Below are positions 8,464 through 17,204 of a stretch of DNA of 64,000 nucleotides, piece after piece. The first letter of the stretch is position 1; each line of letters begins with the position of its first letter. Source of the stretch: Paenibacillus sp. EZ-K15 (GTDB lineage: Bacteria; Bacillota; Bacilli; Paenibacillales; Paenibacillaceae); assembly GCF_002573715.1 (NCBI RefSeq), contig NZ_PDHM01000028.1, positions 313,651 to 377,650 on the forward strand, given 5' to 3'. The notes under the pieces are model-generated. The model worked only from the letters and a program-made list of their open reading frames with translations. It did not search any database and was not told the DNA's origin. The position numbers and the translations under genes were made by a program.

Positions 8464-9162
8464 ATGAAACTACTTCATGATGCACCCTTGCTGAGAGCCA
8501 AGCTCGAGCAATTTCAATTCGAGAGCATGCTGGATCTGAGCAAGCCTGTGCCTTTTACATTGCAGCAATATGAGCCTGGCGAGATCATTCTGCATGAAGG
8601 CTTCGCCATGAATTCCCTTTTGTTCCTCGTGCAAGGAAAGATCAAGGTGACCTCCAGCATCGAAACCGGTAAATCGCTTCTTCTGCGCTTTGGCCATCCT
8701 TTTTCCATCATCGGGGATATTGAATTGATTCGAAGCGTCCCGGTCCAATCCCAGATTGAAGCCGTTAACGAATGCCTGTTCATCGGGCTGTCCTTTGACT
8801 ATATTAAGCAACATGAAATGACGAACGCTCGCTTTACATCCACCTTACTGGATCACCTGAGCTATAAACTTCAGACCTGCACGACCGCTTCTCGCGTCAA
8901 TCTGTTGGCATCGGTGGAGAACCGGTTTGCCAGCTATCTCATGTCCACCCTGTCGCCGGGATCCAATCCTTCCTTTGGGATGGAGCTGAAGACCGACCAT
9001 ATCGGGGAGATTGCCAGCTTGCTTGGTACCACGCACCGACACTTGAACCGGGTGATGTTTGCCTTCGCCCAAAAGGGGATTCTGGAGCGGAACGGACAGA
9101 CCATCCTCATTCTGGACTGGGACGCCATGGAGGCGGCATCGAATGGGATCCGCTATGAGTAG
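8464..9162 (+). CDS. Crp/Fnr family transcriptional regulator, YeiL-like
   Basis: 232 residues. N-terminal cyclic-nucleotide-like beta barrel (about 25-125: YEPGEIILHEGFAMNSLLFLVQGKIKV), lacking the Arg/Glu set that binds cAMP in CRP. Long dimer helix, then a C-terminal winged helix with recognition segment IGEIASLLGTTHRHLNRVMFAF (about 180-202). No FNR-type cysteine cluster. AGAAAGGAG precedes the ATG by about 13 bases. Divergent from the HAD phosphatase, which is the simplest target to test. Confidence 0.85.
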   Translation: MKLLHDAPLLRAKLEQFQFESMLDLSKPVPFTLQQYEPGEIILHEGFAMNSLLFLVQGKIKVTSSIETGKSLLLRFGHPFSIIGDIELIRSVPVQSQIEAVNECLFIGLSFDYIKQHEMTNARFTSTLLDHLSYKLQTCTTASRVNLLASVENRFASYLMSTLSPGSNPSFGMELKTDHIGEIASLLGTTHRHLNRVMFAFAQKGILERNGQTILILDWDAMEAASNGIRYE

Positions 9163-9195
9163 ATCGCCCGGCCGAAACTTTTTTTCTCAAGTTCT

Positions 9196-9221
9196 TGTAA
9201 CGAATCGGCCATGGGCCGGTC
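9196..9221 (+). promoter_or_regulatory. Possible ECF-type autoregulatory promoter
   Basis: TGTAAC, 16 bases, GGTC upstream of the sigma factor gene, similar to the TGAAAC-N16-CGTC ECF consensus but with one mismatch in each box. A palindrome GGCCATGGGCC lies in the spacer. Weak, by pattern only. Confidence 0.3.
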
Positions 9222-9243
9222 ATATAGGCAAGGAGGTGAATAG

Positions 9244-9732
9244 GTGACGGATTTGCACCAGATCTACCATCAGCACTTTCAAGACGTGTATCGGTTCCTG
9301 CTGTCGCTTAGCAGAGATGAGCATGTTGCGGAAGAACTCACACAGGAGACGTTTTTCAAAGCGCTGAAACATATCGATTCGTTCCAAGGTACGTGTAAAC
9401 TAAGTGTCTGGCTTTGCCAAATCGCTAAACATACATACTTCTCCTACCTAGATAAGCAAAAGCGATATGAGCCGGCCCCGCAAGTCGAGCACAGCAGCGG
9501 TCTGGATATCGCATGGCAAACCGTCGATAAAGCAGAGGCTTTTCGAATCCACCAGATTCTGCACTTGATGGACGAGCCGTATAAAGAGGTGTTCACGCTG
9601 CGGGTGTTCGGGGAGTTGTCTTTTGGCGAAATCAGTCAGCTGTTCGAAAAAACCGAGAGCTGGGCAAGAGTCACATTCTTTCGAGCCAAGCAAAAAATTC
9701 AAAGCCTGTACAAGGAGGAGAACCGACCGTGA
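9244..9732 (+). CDS. ECF RNA polymerase sigma factor
   Basis: 162 residues. Region 2: YRFLLSLSRDEHVAEELTQETFFKALKHIDSF (about 15-47), with the family DxxxAEELTQETF pattern. Region 4: HLMDEPYKEVFTLRVFGELSFGEISQLFEKTESWARVTFFRAKQKI (about 108-153). Directs polymerase to a small stress regulon. GTG start supported by AAGGAGG 8 bases upstream. It overlaps the anti-sigma gene by 4 bases, so the pair is co-translated. Confidence 0.93.
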   Translation: MTDLHQIYHQHFQDVYRFLLSLSRDEHVAEELTQETFFKALKHIDSFQGTCKLSVWLCQIAKHTYFSYLDKQKRYEPAPQVEHSSGLDIAWQTVDKAEAFRIHQILHLMDEPYKEVFTLRVFGELSFGEISQLFEKTESWARVTFFRAKQKIQSLYKEENRP

Positions 9733-10463
9733 GCCGAGTTTCATGTAATATTATTCAGGATTTGCTGCCCTTGTACTATGATGATGTGTGCAGCACAGAC
9801 ACGAAGGCCCTGGTAGACGAGCATCTTGCAGATTGCCCGGATTGCCGGGAGGTGCTGAGCCATATGAGTTCCCCTATGTCCTTGCCGGCCCAAACAATCG
9901 AGCAAAACAAACAGGAGAGTGCCGGTTTGCAGCAAGTTGCCGCCCAGTGGTCACGGACCAAGTGGAATTCGTTTATCAAAGGTTTATGGATCACTTGCCT
10001 AGCAGTTGGACTCCTGTTCCTGGTATATGTGGGCCTGTTCAAATGGAACATTACCAGCGTGCCTACCCGCGTTATACAAGTATCCGATATCAGCCAGCTG
10101 AAGGATGGGCGCATTGTCTATCATGTGAAGATGACCGACGGCTACAATGTCAACCAAGCCAGCTATGATACGGATGAGGAAGGAAACTTCTATGTGACAC
10201 CCAAGCGCCCCATCATCAAGTCGAAAAGGTTCGCGAATATGGGATTATCCAACATGTACTATTTCAATGATATTAAAGAGCGTGAGAAGAGCTTTGGCGA
10301 AGGCGTTCAGATCAAGGCCCTTTATCTGGGGACGCCGGATGACCGGATTCTCATCTGGCAACAAGGCATGGAGCTACCTCCGGCAAGCGAGTTCGTCGAG
10401 TTGCAGTTTATGAGTGATGAGAATGAAAACAAGAGACCGCCAGGGCAGCCATCTAGGCCCTGA
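9729..10463 (+). CDS. Membrane anti-sigma factor with zinc-finger (ZAS) domain
   Basis: 244 residues, GTG start overlapping the sigma gene. N-terminal ZAS motif with His32, Cys36 and Cys39 (EHLADCPDCREVL) plus an upstream Cys6. One membrane helix at about 80-101 (LWITCLAVGLLFLVYVGLF), then an extracytoplasmic domain of about 140 residues (DUF-type, unrecognised) that presumably senses the signal. The cytoplasmic part should hold the upstream sigma factor inactive at the membrane. The stop overlaps a hairpin. Confidence 0.88.
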   Translation: MSRVSCNIIQDLLPLYYDDVCSTDTKALVDEHLADCPDCREVLSHMSSPMSLPAQTIEQNKQESAGLQQVAAQWSRTKWNSFIKGLWITCLAVGLLFLVYVGLFKWNITSVPTRVIQVSDISQLKDGRIVYHVKMTDGYNVNQASYDTDEEGNFYVTPKRPIIKSKRFANMGLSNMYYFNDIKEREKSFGEGVQIKALYLGTPDDRILIWQQGMELPPASEFVELQFMSDENENKRPPGQPSRP

Positions 10464-10474
10464 AGCAGTCTCTT
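10431..10474. terminator. Bidirectional terminator between anti-sigma and membrane protein genes
   Basis: AAGAGAC and CAGGGC pair with GCCCTG and GTCTCTT around a short loop, spanning the anti-sigma stop codon. It serves convergent genes; T-tract modest. Confidence 0.6.
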
Positions 10475-10482
10475 GTTGAACC

Positions 10483-10929
10483 TCAAACTGTCGTAACGGG
10501 TCTATGCAATAATCTCCACTCGATCCAAGCGTAGACCAAGCCGACCACCCCGAACAGAATAATCGCGGTGCTGACATGGAGCTCATATTCCTGTATGAAT
10601 CGAGCAGCGTAGGATTCATAGAACAGGAAAGCCCCAGCCCCGGCCCACATCACGGCATACAGCAGAGCATACAGAATGAGGGAAGCTCTAACCCATCGAA
10701 TCATGCCGATTAGCCACGATAACGGGAGCACGATCACCGGATATAGGATCGAGGATAAGAAGATCGGGATGATCACCAACACCAGACCCATATTACGAAG
10801 GCCGTAATATTCCGTTGTTGCAATCTTATAGCCTTCGATATACTCCAAGCCTACGATCGTACCGGTAAACATCCATATAAATACGAACCACAGCACAAAA
10901 TATTTGGCAACCCGCAAGATGTACCCCAC
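10483..10929 (-). CDS. Small four-helix membrane protein
   Basis: 148 residues, GTG start. Four hydrophobic segments at about 8-27, 48-70, 80-101 and 117-135, with charged connecting loops. No motif recognised. Convergent with the anti-sigma gene; nothing in the context gives a function. Confidence 0.65.
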   Translation of the reverse strand: MGYILRVAKYFVLWFVFIWMFTGTIVGLEYIEGYKIATTEYYGLRNMGLVLVIIPIFLSSILYPVIVLPLSWLIGMIRWVRASLILYALLYAVMWAGAGAFLFYESYAARFIQEYELHVSTAIILFGVVGLVYAWIEWRLLHRPVTTV

Positions 10930-11011
10930 CTTGTCCGTTTATGTCATAAACGGTATGGACCGAAAAAAGGTTACGTTTAATTACATTTCATCTCAAAAAT
11001 AGTGCTGCCAG

Positions 11012-12076
11012 CTACTCCGCAGGTTCACCAGCCGCTTCCCAGCGGTCGATTTCCTTGCGCACCCGAGGGGCGACTTCGGTTCCCAGCAGTTCAATGGCTC
11101 GCATGACTTCATCATGAGGCATCGTTCCCACCGGCACGTGCAGCATGAAGCGGGTAATGCCCACATGCTTGCGCAGGTGAATGATTTTTTGGGCGACCGT
11201 CTCCGGGTCTCCTACATAGAGCGCTCCTTCGAAGCTCCGAGCAGCATCGAAGCTCCCGCGGTCATAGTATCCCCAGCCCCGCTCCCGTCCCAATACATTC
11301 ATGCTGGCTTGGGTGGATGGGAAGAACTTGTCCGCTGCCATCTCCGTATCTTCCGCAATAAATCCATGGGAATGCGAGCCGATCGGCAGCTTCGATACAT
11401 CATGACCCGCATGCGCGGCAGCTTCTTTATATAGCTTAACCAGCGGTGCGAACTGCAGGGGACTCCCGCCGATAATCGCCAATACTAGCGGCAGACCAAG
11501 CAGACCTGCGCGCACGACCGATTCCGAATTGCCTCCGCTGCCAATCCACACCGGCAGCGGGTTCTGAACCGGCCGCGGATAGACGCCTAAGTTATGAATC
11601 GCCGGGCGATGCCCACCTTGCCAGGTTACTTTTTCCGACTCTCGGATTTTGAGCAGCAGCTCCAGCTTCTCCTCGAACAACTCATCATAATGGCTCAGAT
11701 CATAGCCGAATAACGGGAACGATTCGATAAACGAACCTCTGCCTGCCATAATCTCGGCACGCCCATTCGAGATGGCATCCAAGGTGGCGAAATCCTGAAA
11801 CACCCGCACCGGATCAGCGGAGGACAGCACCGTAACCGCACTCGTCAGCCGAATCCACTTCGTCTGGGAGGCAGCCGCGGCGAGCACAACCGCAGGCGAA
11901 GACGCCGCATAATCCTTACGGTGATGCTCACCTACCCCATACACATCCAATCCCACCTGATCAGCAAGGACGATTTCCTCAACAACCTCACGCAGCCGCT
12001 GCGCGTGGCTTATTACTTCGCCTGTCGTCACATCCGGCCAAGTCTCTACGAACGAGCTAACTCCAATCTCCATCAT
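11012..12076 (-). CDS. LLM class flavin-dependent oxidoreductase
   Basis: 354 residues. Bacterial-luciferase-like TIM barrel: VLADQVGLDVYGVGEHHRKDYAA near 37-59 with the GEHH signature of this class, TAVTVLSSADPVRVFQDFATLDAISNGRAEIMAGRGSF near 78-115 and LPVWIGSGGNSESVVRAG near 180. Uses reduced FMN or F420; in Firmicutes FMN is likely. Substrate unknown. AGGAGG precedes the doubled ATG at 12076 and 12073, so the start is uncertain by one codon. Confidence 0.9.
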   Translation of the reverse strand: MMEIGVSSFVETWPDVTTGEVISHAQRLREVVEEIVLADQVGLDVYGVGEHHRKDYAASSPAVVLAAAASQTKWIRLTSAVTVLSSADPVRVFQDFATLDAISNGRAEIMAGRGSFIESFPLFGYDLSHYDELFEEKLELLLKIRESEKVTWQGGHRPAIHNLGVYPRPVQNPLPVWIGSGGNSESVVRAGLLGLPLVLAIIGGSPLQFAPLVKLYKEAAAHAGHDVSKLPIGSHSHGFIAEDTEMAADKFFPSTQASMNVLGRERGWGYYDRGSFDAARSFEGALYVGDPETVAQKIIHLRKHVGITRFMLHVPVGTMPHDEVMRAIELLGTEVAPRVRKEIDRWEAAGEPAE

Positions 12077-12265
12077 GATTTCCTCCTATTATGCTTTGCC
12101 GTGGGGCAGAACCGCAGGCAAAAGGTTATCGTTGTTTTATGCCTTCGGGCAGTCAACATCGTTATCAATTATTCAATTATCTTTATATTGAACTTTTAGT
12201 TTGAATTTTTCAAGTTACAAGTTAACTGATAACGTAAATCCGACAGGTCCATGGATGTGAGGAAT

Positions 12266-12302
12266 TCAAAAATGGCCAGAATCCATGCGGATTCCAGCCA
12301 TT
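12266..12302 (-). terminator. Terminator of the ArsR-SRPBCC pair
   Basis: Minus strand AATGGC-T-GGAATCC-GCAT-GGATTC-T-GGCCATT then TTTTG, about 36 bases after the SRPBCC stop codon. Confidence 0.8.
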
Positions 12303-12337
12303 CATGATATCGCTTAGTACTGATTATACAAGGAGGC

Positions 12338-12847
12338 TTATTGCTTCGCTGCCAAGTATTCCTCAAGTCGATCCCAGGTTTGGGTTATGCCCTCTTCCAT
12401 GCCCATGTCCAGCACGGTTTTGAGAGCCTCCGGAGAATCGTACACTGCCCGGTTGATCAGCTTGGTTTTCCCATCCTGCTCCACAAAGGTCATCGTAGAG
12501 ATCGGGGCAGGCATTCCCTCAGCAATGGCGCCTTCCGCATCGGAGAAATAATCGATAAGAACTATTGTCTCCGGCTCGTCGATCTCCTGGTACACCGATT
12601 TGCCCCATGATTCCATGCCGTAGAAATCCCCCTGATTCTTATCCAAACACTTCATGCAGTAATGCCATGAGCCGCCCGGACGGAAATCCATCTTGGATAC
12701 GGTAACCTCCCATCCGCGAGGCCCCCACCACTGCTTCAGATGCTCTCCATCCGTAAACACCTTGAATACCAGCTCCCTAGGTGCGTTAAACACACGTTCC
12801 AATACAAGTACTTGCCCTTCAACCCGCGTAATCATTTGGTTTGTCAT
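12338..12847 (-). CDS. SRPBCC (AHSA1-like) protein
   Basis: 169 residues from ATG at 12847, preceded by GGAGG with 8-base spacing. START-like fold: LVLERVFNAPRELVFKVFTDGEHLKQWWGPRGWEV is the classic AHSA1/CalC opening, and the C-terminus has MEEGITQTWDRLEEYL. Family members bind hydrophobic ligands or act as stress proteins. It follows an ArsR gene by 25 bases, a conserved ArsR-SRPBCC pairing in Firmicutes. Confidence 0.9.
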   Translation of the reverse strand: MTNQMITRVEGQVLVLERVFNAPRELVFKVFTDGEHLKQWWGPRGWEVTVSKMDFRPGGSWHYCMKCLDKNQGDFYGMESWGKSVYQEIDEPETIVLIDYFSDAEGAIAEGMPAPISTMTFVEQDGKTKLINRAVYDSPEALKTVLDMGMEEGITQTWDRLEEYLAAKQ

Positions 12848-12872
12848 TATCAATTCCTCCTCATATTAGGTG

Positions 12873-13208
12873 TTAATCCTGTTTCTTACCTGTCCCTTCC
12901 GATTGCAGTTTCTCTAAGTAATTATCCAAGTTGTCGAAGCGCTCGTTCCATATGCTTCGGTAATTATGGAGCCAATGGTCCAGTTCTACAAACGGCTCCG
13001 ACCGCAGCATGTAGTTCCGCCGGTTCGCCTCCGCCCTTACCTCCACCAGCCCGGCTTCCAGCAGCACCTTCAGATGCTTGGAGGCTTGTGGCTGCCGAAT
13101 GTCAAGACGTTCAGCGATTTCCCCTACCGTTAAAGGCCCCTTCAGCAGGAGATCCACAATACGAAAACGATTCGGTTCGGCTAAAGCGCTAAATGTTGTT
13201 AGTTCCAT
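12873..13208 (-). CDS. ArsR family transcriptional regulator
   Basis: 111 residues. Winged helix: ALAEPNRFRIVDLLLKGPLTVGEIAERLDIRQPQASKHLKVLLEAGLVEVRAEANRRNYML. No CxC metal site, so it is of the metal-independent type usually paired with SRPBCC proteins. Likely controls its own operon with the downstream gene. The C-terminus carries a helical tail (LDNYLEKLQSE). Confidence 0.9.
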   Translation of the reverse strand: MELTTFSALAEPNRFRIVDLLLKGPLTVGEIAERLDIRQPQASKHLKVLLEAGLVEVRAEANRRNYMLRSEPFVELDHWLHNYRSIWNERFDNLDNYLEKLQSEGTGKKQD

Positions 13209-13406
13209 CTTGTTGTGATGACGGATACAGACCCGCTGCTATAGCGTGTACGGTGATTGTCTGTTCTCTCTGTCCACGTCACCAACATCACCTCTTTTTT
13301 TGCTGATTTAATGTGTACCGTACTTCCTAATCATAATATACCACGATAGGAATATTCCTGTAAAGGAATATTAAAACAGAATTTTTGATTTCCTTTATCA
13401 CAACAC

Positions 13407-13456
13407 AAAAAAGCAATAAACGCGGGTCTTTACTCGGGCCACGTCTATTGCTTTTT
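13407..13456. terminator. Terminator after the GIY-YIG gene
   Basis: AAAAAGCAATAAACG pairs with CGTCTATTGCTTTTT around a GC-rich loop, 23 bases after the GIY-YIG stop; T-tracts on both strands. Confidence 0.8.
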
Positions 13457-13478
13457 GTCACTTTATCCTTCGTATTCC

Positions 13479-13835
13479 TTACTTAAAGAACACCTTGTCT
13501 ATATTATATTTGGCCTTGAATTCATTAATGATATAGGTTTCATAGATCTCTCTATGAACGGCGTCTTCAATGATACAGACCTCGATTCGCGTAACCTCAT
13601 CACGATGCTCCTTGATCGGAGAGACGCTATCTTCAAAATGCTTCTTGATCCGCGGTCTTAACTTTCTTGCTTTGCCAACAAACAGGAGTTCCTCCTTGCT
13701 GTTGTAGAACATGAAAATCCCGCCCCGATCTCTTGGAATCAGGTGGAAATCCGTAAATCCGTAAATATGGCTCAACTCCGGAGCAGCCTGCTTGGTAATG
13801 GTAACGTCCACCTTGGGAATGGTTATGTTGATCAC
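13479..13835 (-). CDS. GIY-YIG nuclease-like protein
   Basis: 118 residues. The GIY-YIG core is at about 38-105: GGIFMFYNSKEELLFVGKARKLRPRIKKHF, with the usual catalytic Arg region and a Glu in HREIYETYIINEFKAKYN. In GIY-YIG terms the motif is GIFMFYN...LLFVGKA, so the second tyrosine is replaced by Phe-Val; nuclease activity is therefore uncertain. Stand-alone GIY-YIG proteins (UvrC N-domain-like) are common in Bacillales. Confidence 0.85.
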   Translation of the reverse strand: MINITIPKVDVTITKQAAPELSHIYGFTDFHLIPRDRGGIFMFYNSKEELLFVGKARKLRPRIKKHFEDSVSPIKEHRDEVTRIEVCIIEDAVHREIYETYIINEFKAKYNIDKVFFK

Positions 13836-13996
13836 GACTAACGCTCACTTCCTCAACTCATATATTGATCTAAATCGTATCACTAATCTGCTTATTTGCC
13901 CATGCGGGAAATTCAACAGCCCCTTAATCACCCTTCCCTGGGCATTTGCATAGGATGGGACTATGTATGACTAATTCACGATGGGGGTCTTTCCAC

Positions 13997-14308
13997 ATGA
14001 GCATTCAATATCCCGGACACCAGGAACAAACCTTATATCAAGCTGAACCCGGCATGAAGCACAGCATCAAATCGGTTCGCGATCATATTCACCATCTATG
14101 CAAGCAGCATGCGAATCAGCTGGTTCGCGTCGAAACGCTTGACGGCGATGTTTTTGAAGGAACTATCATGCACTGCGAGAAAGGGATTCTGTACTTGAGC
14201 ATGCCCGGTTACGGAAACCAGCGCGGCTTCGGTCCCAGTTACTATAACAATGTCATCCTGCCACTTGTCCTCTTCGAATTGCTTGTCATCACCTTGCTTT
14301 ACATCTAG
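13997..14308 (+). CDS. Small protein with Sm-like strand pattern and hydrophobic tail
   Basis: 103 residues from ATG at 13997 (GGGGGTC about 9 bases upstream); earlier in-frame starts at 13946 and 13955 lack a site. Central segment LVRVETLDGDVFEGTIMHCEKGILYLSM has the strand pattern of LSm/DUF2642-type barrels (inference). The last 20 residues (VILPLVLFELLVITLLYI) form a hydrophobic helix, so it may be tail-anchored. Function unknown. Confidence 0.6.
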   Translation: MSIQYPGHQEQTLYQAEPGMKHSIKSVRDHIHHLCKQHANQLVRVETLDGDVFEGTIMHCEKGILYLSMPGYGNQRGFGPSYYNNVILPLVLFELLVITLLYI

Positions 14309-14391
14309 AAGAAGGGCTCAGCTTACATTGTTATTTAGCAGCCTCCCGCGCACTACCAAACCTAATAACCCGATTAAGGAGTGAATCCATT

Positions 14392-14682
14392 ATGGCATTT
14401 ATGCCGCCGCAAGGACCCCAGGGACCGCAGCAAGGGCCCTCATCCCCGCCTCCAACATCTGTCCCCCAACAGCCTGTGGCCAGTACCTTCGCAGTTGATC
14501 CTGGGGCGATCAGGGGCTGTTTGTTCAGAAATACCTATATTTGGCCGACACATGGACCCGGCTTCTGGTTTTACCCGACTTTTGTTGGCCGCACCTCGGT
14601 TGCCGGCTTCCGATGGACGGGAAGAATGTGGGTATATTCAGGGCTTGACTTAAGAAGCATCGAGTCGTTCACCTGTTTCTGA
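14392..14682 (+). CDS. Pro/Gln-rich small protein with conserved aromatic C-terminal domain
   Basis: 96 residues, ATG supported by AAGGAGTG. N-terminal 30 residues are Pro/Gln/Gly rich (MPPQGPQGPQQGPSSPPP). The C-terminal domain (about 40-96) has GCLFRNTYIWP, FWFYPTFVGRTSVAGFRW and GLDLRSIESFTC, a pattern I know from many Bacillus and Paenibacillus proteins that are often misnamed transporter. It has no membrane helix. A spore or surface role is plausible but not shown. Confidence 0.7.
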   Translation: MAFMPPQGPQGPQQGPSSPPPTSVPQQPVASTFAVDPGAIRGCLFRNTYIWPTHGPGFWFYPTFVGRTSVAGFRWTGRMWVYSGLDLRSIESFTCF

Positions 14683-14969
14683 ACCCCTTAACTCGAAGGG
14701 ATGGATCCACAAGGGGCCGATAGAGGACCCCAAAAATCCTCCCTCCCGGTCACGAGGAGAGTGCCCTCAGGGCGCTCTCAAGTCGTTACATAGCGGGCAA
14801 GCTCCCGTACTCCTAGTAGAATCATTACCTTATCAGCGTGTCCATTTTTCCAAAAAATAAAGTTCTTGATTATCAACCGTCAACGATAAATAATATGTAA
14901 CAGTCCCTCTTTAAAACCAATAATGATGATTGGGATTATATCTTTAACAAACACAGCAGAAAGGTTGAC
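14683..14969. other. Intergenic region with stable hairpin
   Basis: 287 bases ahead of the MFS gene. Contains the hairpin GAGAGTGCCC-TCA-GGGCGCTCTC at 14757-14779 (10-bp stem with one G-T pair) and no poly-T tail. It may be a structured leader or a weak terminator of the upstream gene. No ORF seen. Confidence 0.5.
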
Positions 14970-16184
14970 TTGAACACCATGGATATATCGCAACACGCCA
15001 CTGGGAAAAAAGGCGCCAAAGAGCCATTTCCCATCTCTATACTGTCTCTCACCGTTGGTGCTTTTGCCATTGGCATGACGGAGTTCGTCATCATGGGAAT
15101 ACTCCCTAATGTCGCGGATGATCTGAATGTCAGCATTGCATCGGCCGGGCAGCTGATTACGATGTACGCCCTCGGGGTAGCCGTAGGGGCCCCTATTCTA
15201 ACCGTTCTAACCCACCAAATTCCACAAAAAAAGCTGCTCCTGCTGCTCATGGGCCTATTTATTCTGGGTAACGGCATTTCGGTTTTCGCTCCGAGCTATG
15301 CCGTTCTGATGGGTGCCCGCATGCTGACCGCGCTGACGCACGGTACTTTCTTCGGTGTGGGAGCCGTCATCGCTTCGAACCTGGTGCGACCGGACAAGCG
15401 TGCTGGGGCGGTGTCCATCATGATGGCCGGATTAACGATAGCCAATATCATTGGGGTTCCGATTGGCACCTTCATCGGCCAGACGATGGGCTGGCGTGCT
15501 TCATTCGCCGCGATTGCCGTTATGGGGGTGTTGGCATTGATCGGCATCCTGATCTTCATTCCGAAGCTACGGCAGGAACAAGCTTCAAGCATCGTTCAGC
15601 AAATTACGGCACTCATTAGACCACAACTCCTTCTCTTCCTGCTGATCGGGGCGCTTGGCAACGCCGGCCTGTTCGCCGTCTTCACTTATATTGCGCCGCT
15701 GCTGATTGAGATCACCGGCTTTGCCGAACCAAGCGTCACCTGGATTCTGATCCTGTTCGGTATCGGCGTAACCGCCGGTAATATCGTGGGCGGAAGGCTG
15801 GCCGACTGGAAGCTGCTGCCCTCCATTCTGGGCGTTTACTTTGCGACGGCCGTCATTCTTACCATTCTCACCGTGACCATCCATAACCCAATCACGGCCG
15901 TGCTGACCATCGTGCTGTGGGGAGCCGCCTCTTTCGCCGTTATGCCGGGCATGCAGGTGCGCGTGATGAGTCTGGCCCAATCCGCTCCAGCGCTAGCCTC
16001 CACGGCAACCCACTCTGCGGGCAATCTCGGAAACGCAGCGGGAGCCTTTATCGGAGGGTTGGTCATTACGCATCTAAGCTTAACAGCCCTGCCTTGGGTG
16101 GGTGCTGGACTGGTGGGACTCGCCTTCATTCTGGGAGCAGCCTGCTATATGTATGAGCGCAAAGCCGTAACGGCTAATGCTTAA
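14970..16184 (+). CDS. MFS transporter, DHA1 family (AraJ/YdhP-like)
   Basis: 404 residues, 12 predicted helices. Signature features: GMTEFVIMGILPNVADDLNVSIASAGQLITMYALGVAVGAP at the N-terminus, typical of AraJ/YdhP/NepI-type exporters, and motif GARMLTALTHGTFFGVGAVIASNLV near 110-135. A TTG start at 14970 has AAAGG 5 bases upstream; ATG at 14979 is the alternative. Exports drugs, purines or sugars in the family. A strong bidirectional terminator follows. Confidence 0.9.
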   Translation: MNTMDISQHATGKKGAKEPFPISILSLTVGAFAIGMTEFVIMGILPNVADDLNVSIASAGQLITMYALGVAVGAPILTVLTHQIPQKKLLLLLMGLFILGNGISVFAPSYAVLMGARMLTALTHGTFFGVGAVIASNLVRPDKRAGAVSIMMAGLTIANIIGVPIGTFIGQTMGWRASFAAIAVMGVLALIGILIFIPKLRQEQASSIVQQITALIRPQLLLFLLIGALGNAGLFAVFTYIAPLLIEITGFAEPSVTWILILFGIGVTAGNIVGGRLADWKLLPSILGVYFATAVILTILTVTIHNPITAVLTIVLWGAASFAVMPGMQVRVMSLAQSAPALASTATHSAGNLGNAAGAFIGGLVITHLSLTALPWVGAGLVGLAFILGAACYMYERKAVTANA

Positions 16185-16237
16185 TCTGCTCCATTAGGTA
16201 TGTAACTCTCACCTGCCATACGGGGTTGAACCATTAG

Positions 16238-16278
16238 AAAAGGCGTAACCGGACATCGTGCTTCCGGTTACGCCTTTT
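16238..16278. terminator. Bidirectional terminator between MFS and greA-like genes
   Basis: AAAAGGCGTAACCGGA and TCCGGTTACGCCTTTT form a perfect 16-bp stem around a short loop, with T-tracts on both strands. Confidence 0.92.
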
Positions 16279-16306
16279 ATTTATATATTCGTTGATCCTT
16301 CTGCGA

Positions 16307-16782
16307 TTACAGAGCTTTGATCTCCAGCAGCTCATACTTGACGATACCCATCGGCGCTTCCACGTTGACTTGATCGCCAACCGCTTTGCCCATCAGTGCT
16401 TTGCCAAGCGGACTTTCGTAGGAGACTTTATTGTTCAATACGTCGGCTTCTGCCGGTCCTACTACCTGATATTCAAGCTTCTCTGCAAACTCGATGTCGT
16501 TCAGGACGACATTCGAACCAACATTCACCGTTTTCGAGCTTACATGCTTGGCGTCGACAATCCGGGCGTTGTTGAGTGTTTTTTCCAGGATGATGATGCG
16601 CGTTTCCATAAACGCTTGGTCGTTCTTGGCCGAGTGGTACTCGCTGTTCTCCTTCAATCACCATAGCTGATCGCGAGCTTGATCCGTTCCGCTAACTCTT
16701 TGCGTTTTACATACTTGAGGTCATCAAGTTCTTCCTGGAGTTTATCATAGCCCTCCTGGGTCAAGATCAGTTCTTCTGCCAT
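16307..16782 (-). pseudogene. GreA/GreB-type transcription elongation factor, one-base frameshift
   Basis: Two frames together encode a complete Gre factor. Residues 1-44 (MAEELILTQEGYDKLQEELD ... AISYGD) form the N-terminal coiled coil in one frame; the next frame continues KENSEYHSAKNDQAFMETRIIILEKTLNNARIVD and the C-terminal FKBP-like domain. The break is at about 16655, where GGTGATTGAAGG should read GGTGATTTGAAGG: one missing T. Restored length is 158 residues, exactly the GreA norm. The split falls at the tip (D-x-x-E-N-S-E-Y) that enters the polymerase channel, so neither half could rescue stalled complexes. Another greA elsewhere in the genome is likely, since this sequence differs clearly from the Bacillus housekeeping GreA. 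Confidence 0.85.
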
Positions 16783-16866
16783 GTTCATCACATCCACTTT
16801 TTAATTTCTTACTTCTAGTGTACTCTTTATTTCGAAAATAAGCGAAAACTTTCTGAAAATCGATGG

Positions 16867-17070
16867 ATGGAATATTTGGAATTTAATGACAATTACGGGA
16901 TTGCCGCTACCCAGATTGAACCACTTGGACAGCTATACATGAAGGATTATTTTGAACAAATCAGGATCGTTGTATACCCCGAGATAAATCAAGCCGAAAA
17001 GAAAATGTACATCGCTGCCCCGGCAACCACCTTAGAGGTAGCGAACCATATTCTGAAGAACACGGAATAA
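16867..17070 (+). CDS. Hypothetical small protein
   Basis: 67 residues, ATG at 16867, no good ribosome binding site. Acidic N-terminus, then IRIVVYPEINQAEKKMYIAAPATTLEVANHIL, which has a strand-loop-helix look. Followed at 28 bases by a hairpin. Codon use is ordinary. Could be real or chance. Confidence 0.4.
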   Translation: MEYLEFNDNYGIAATQIEPLGQLYMKDYFEQIRIVVYPEINQAEKKMYIAAPATTLEVANHILKNTE

Positions 17071-17097
17071 AAGAACCCGATCTCCTGCTTATGCACA

Positions 17098-17134
17098 TAG
17101 CCCCTGATTTCTCCGCAAGGAGAACCAGGGGCTA
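17098..17134 (+). terminator. Hairpin terminator candidate before mtlD
   Basis: TAGCCCCTG...TTCTCC-GCAA-GGAGAA...CAGGGGCTA, a long stem with one internal mismatch, between the small ORF and the convergent mtlD stop. Poor T-tract. Confidence 0.6.
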
Positions 17135-17204
17135 TATAAGATGATAGGATGTCAGGGCCTATCGGCACGTGTATCCACCTGCTATTGGATTCACTTCCAA
17201 TACC

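Noticed and set aside
10374..10619. Plus and minus ORFs over the anti-sigma stop region
   Set aside because: Explained by the anti-sigma gene, the terminator hairpin and the membrane protein gene.
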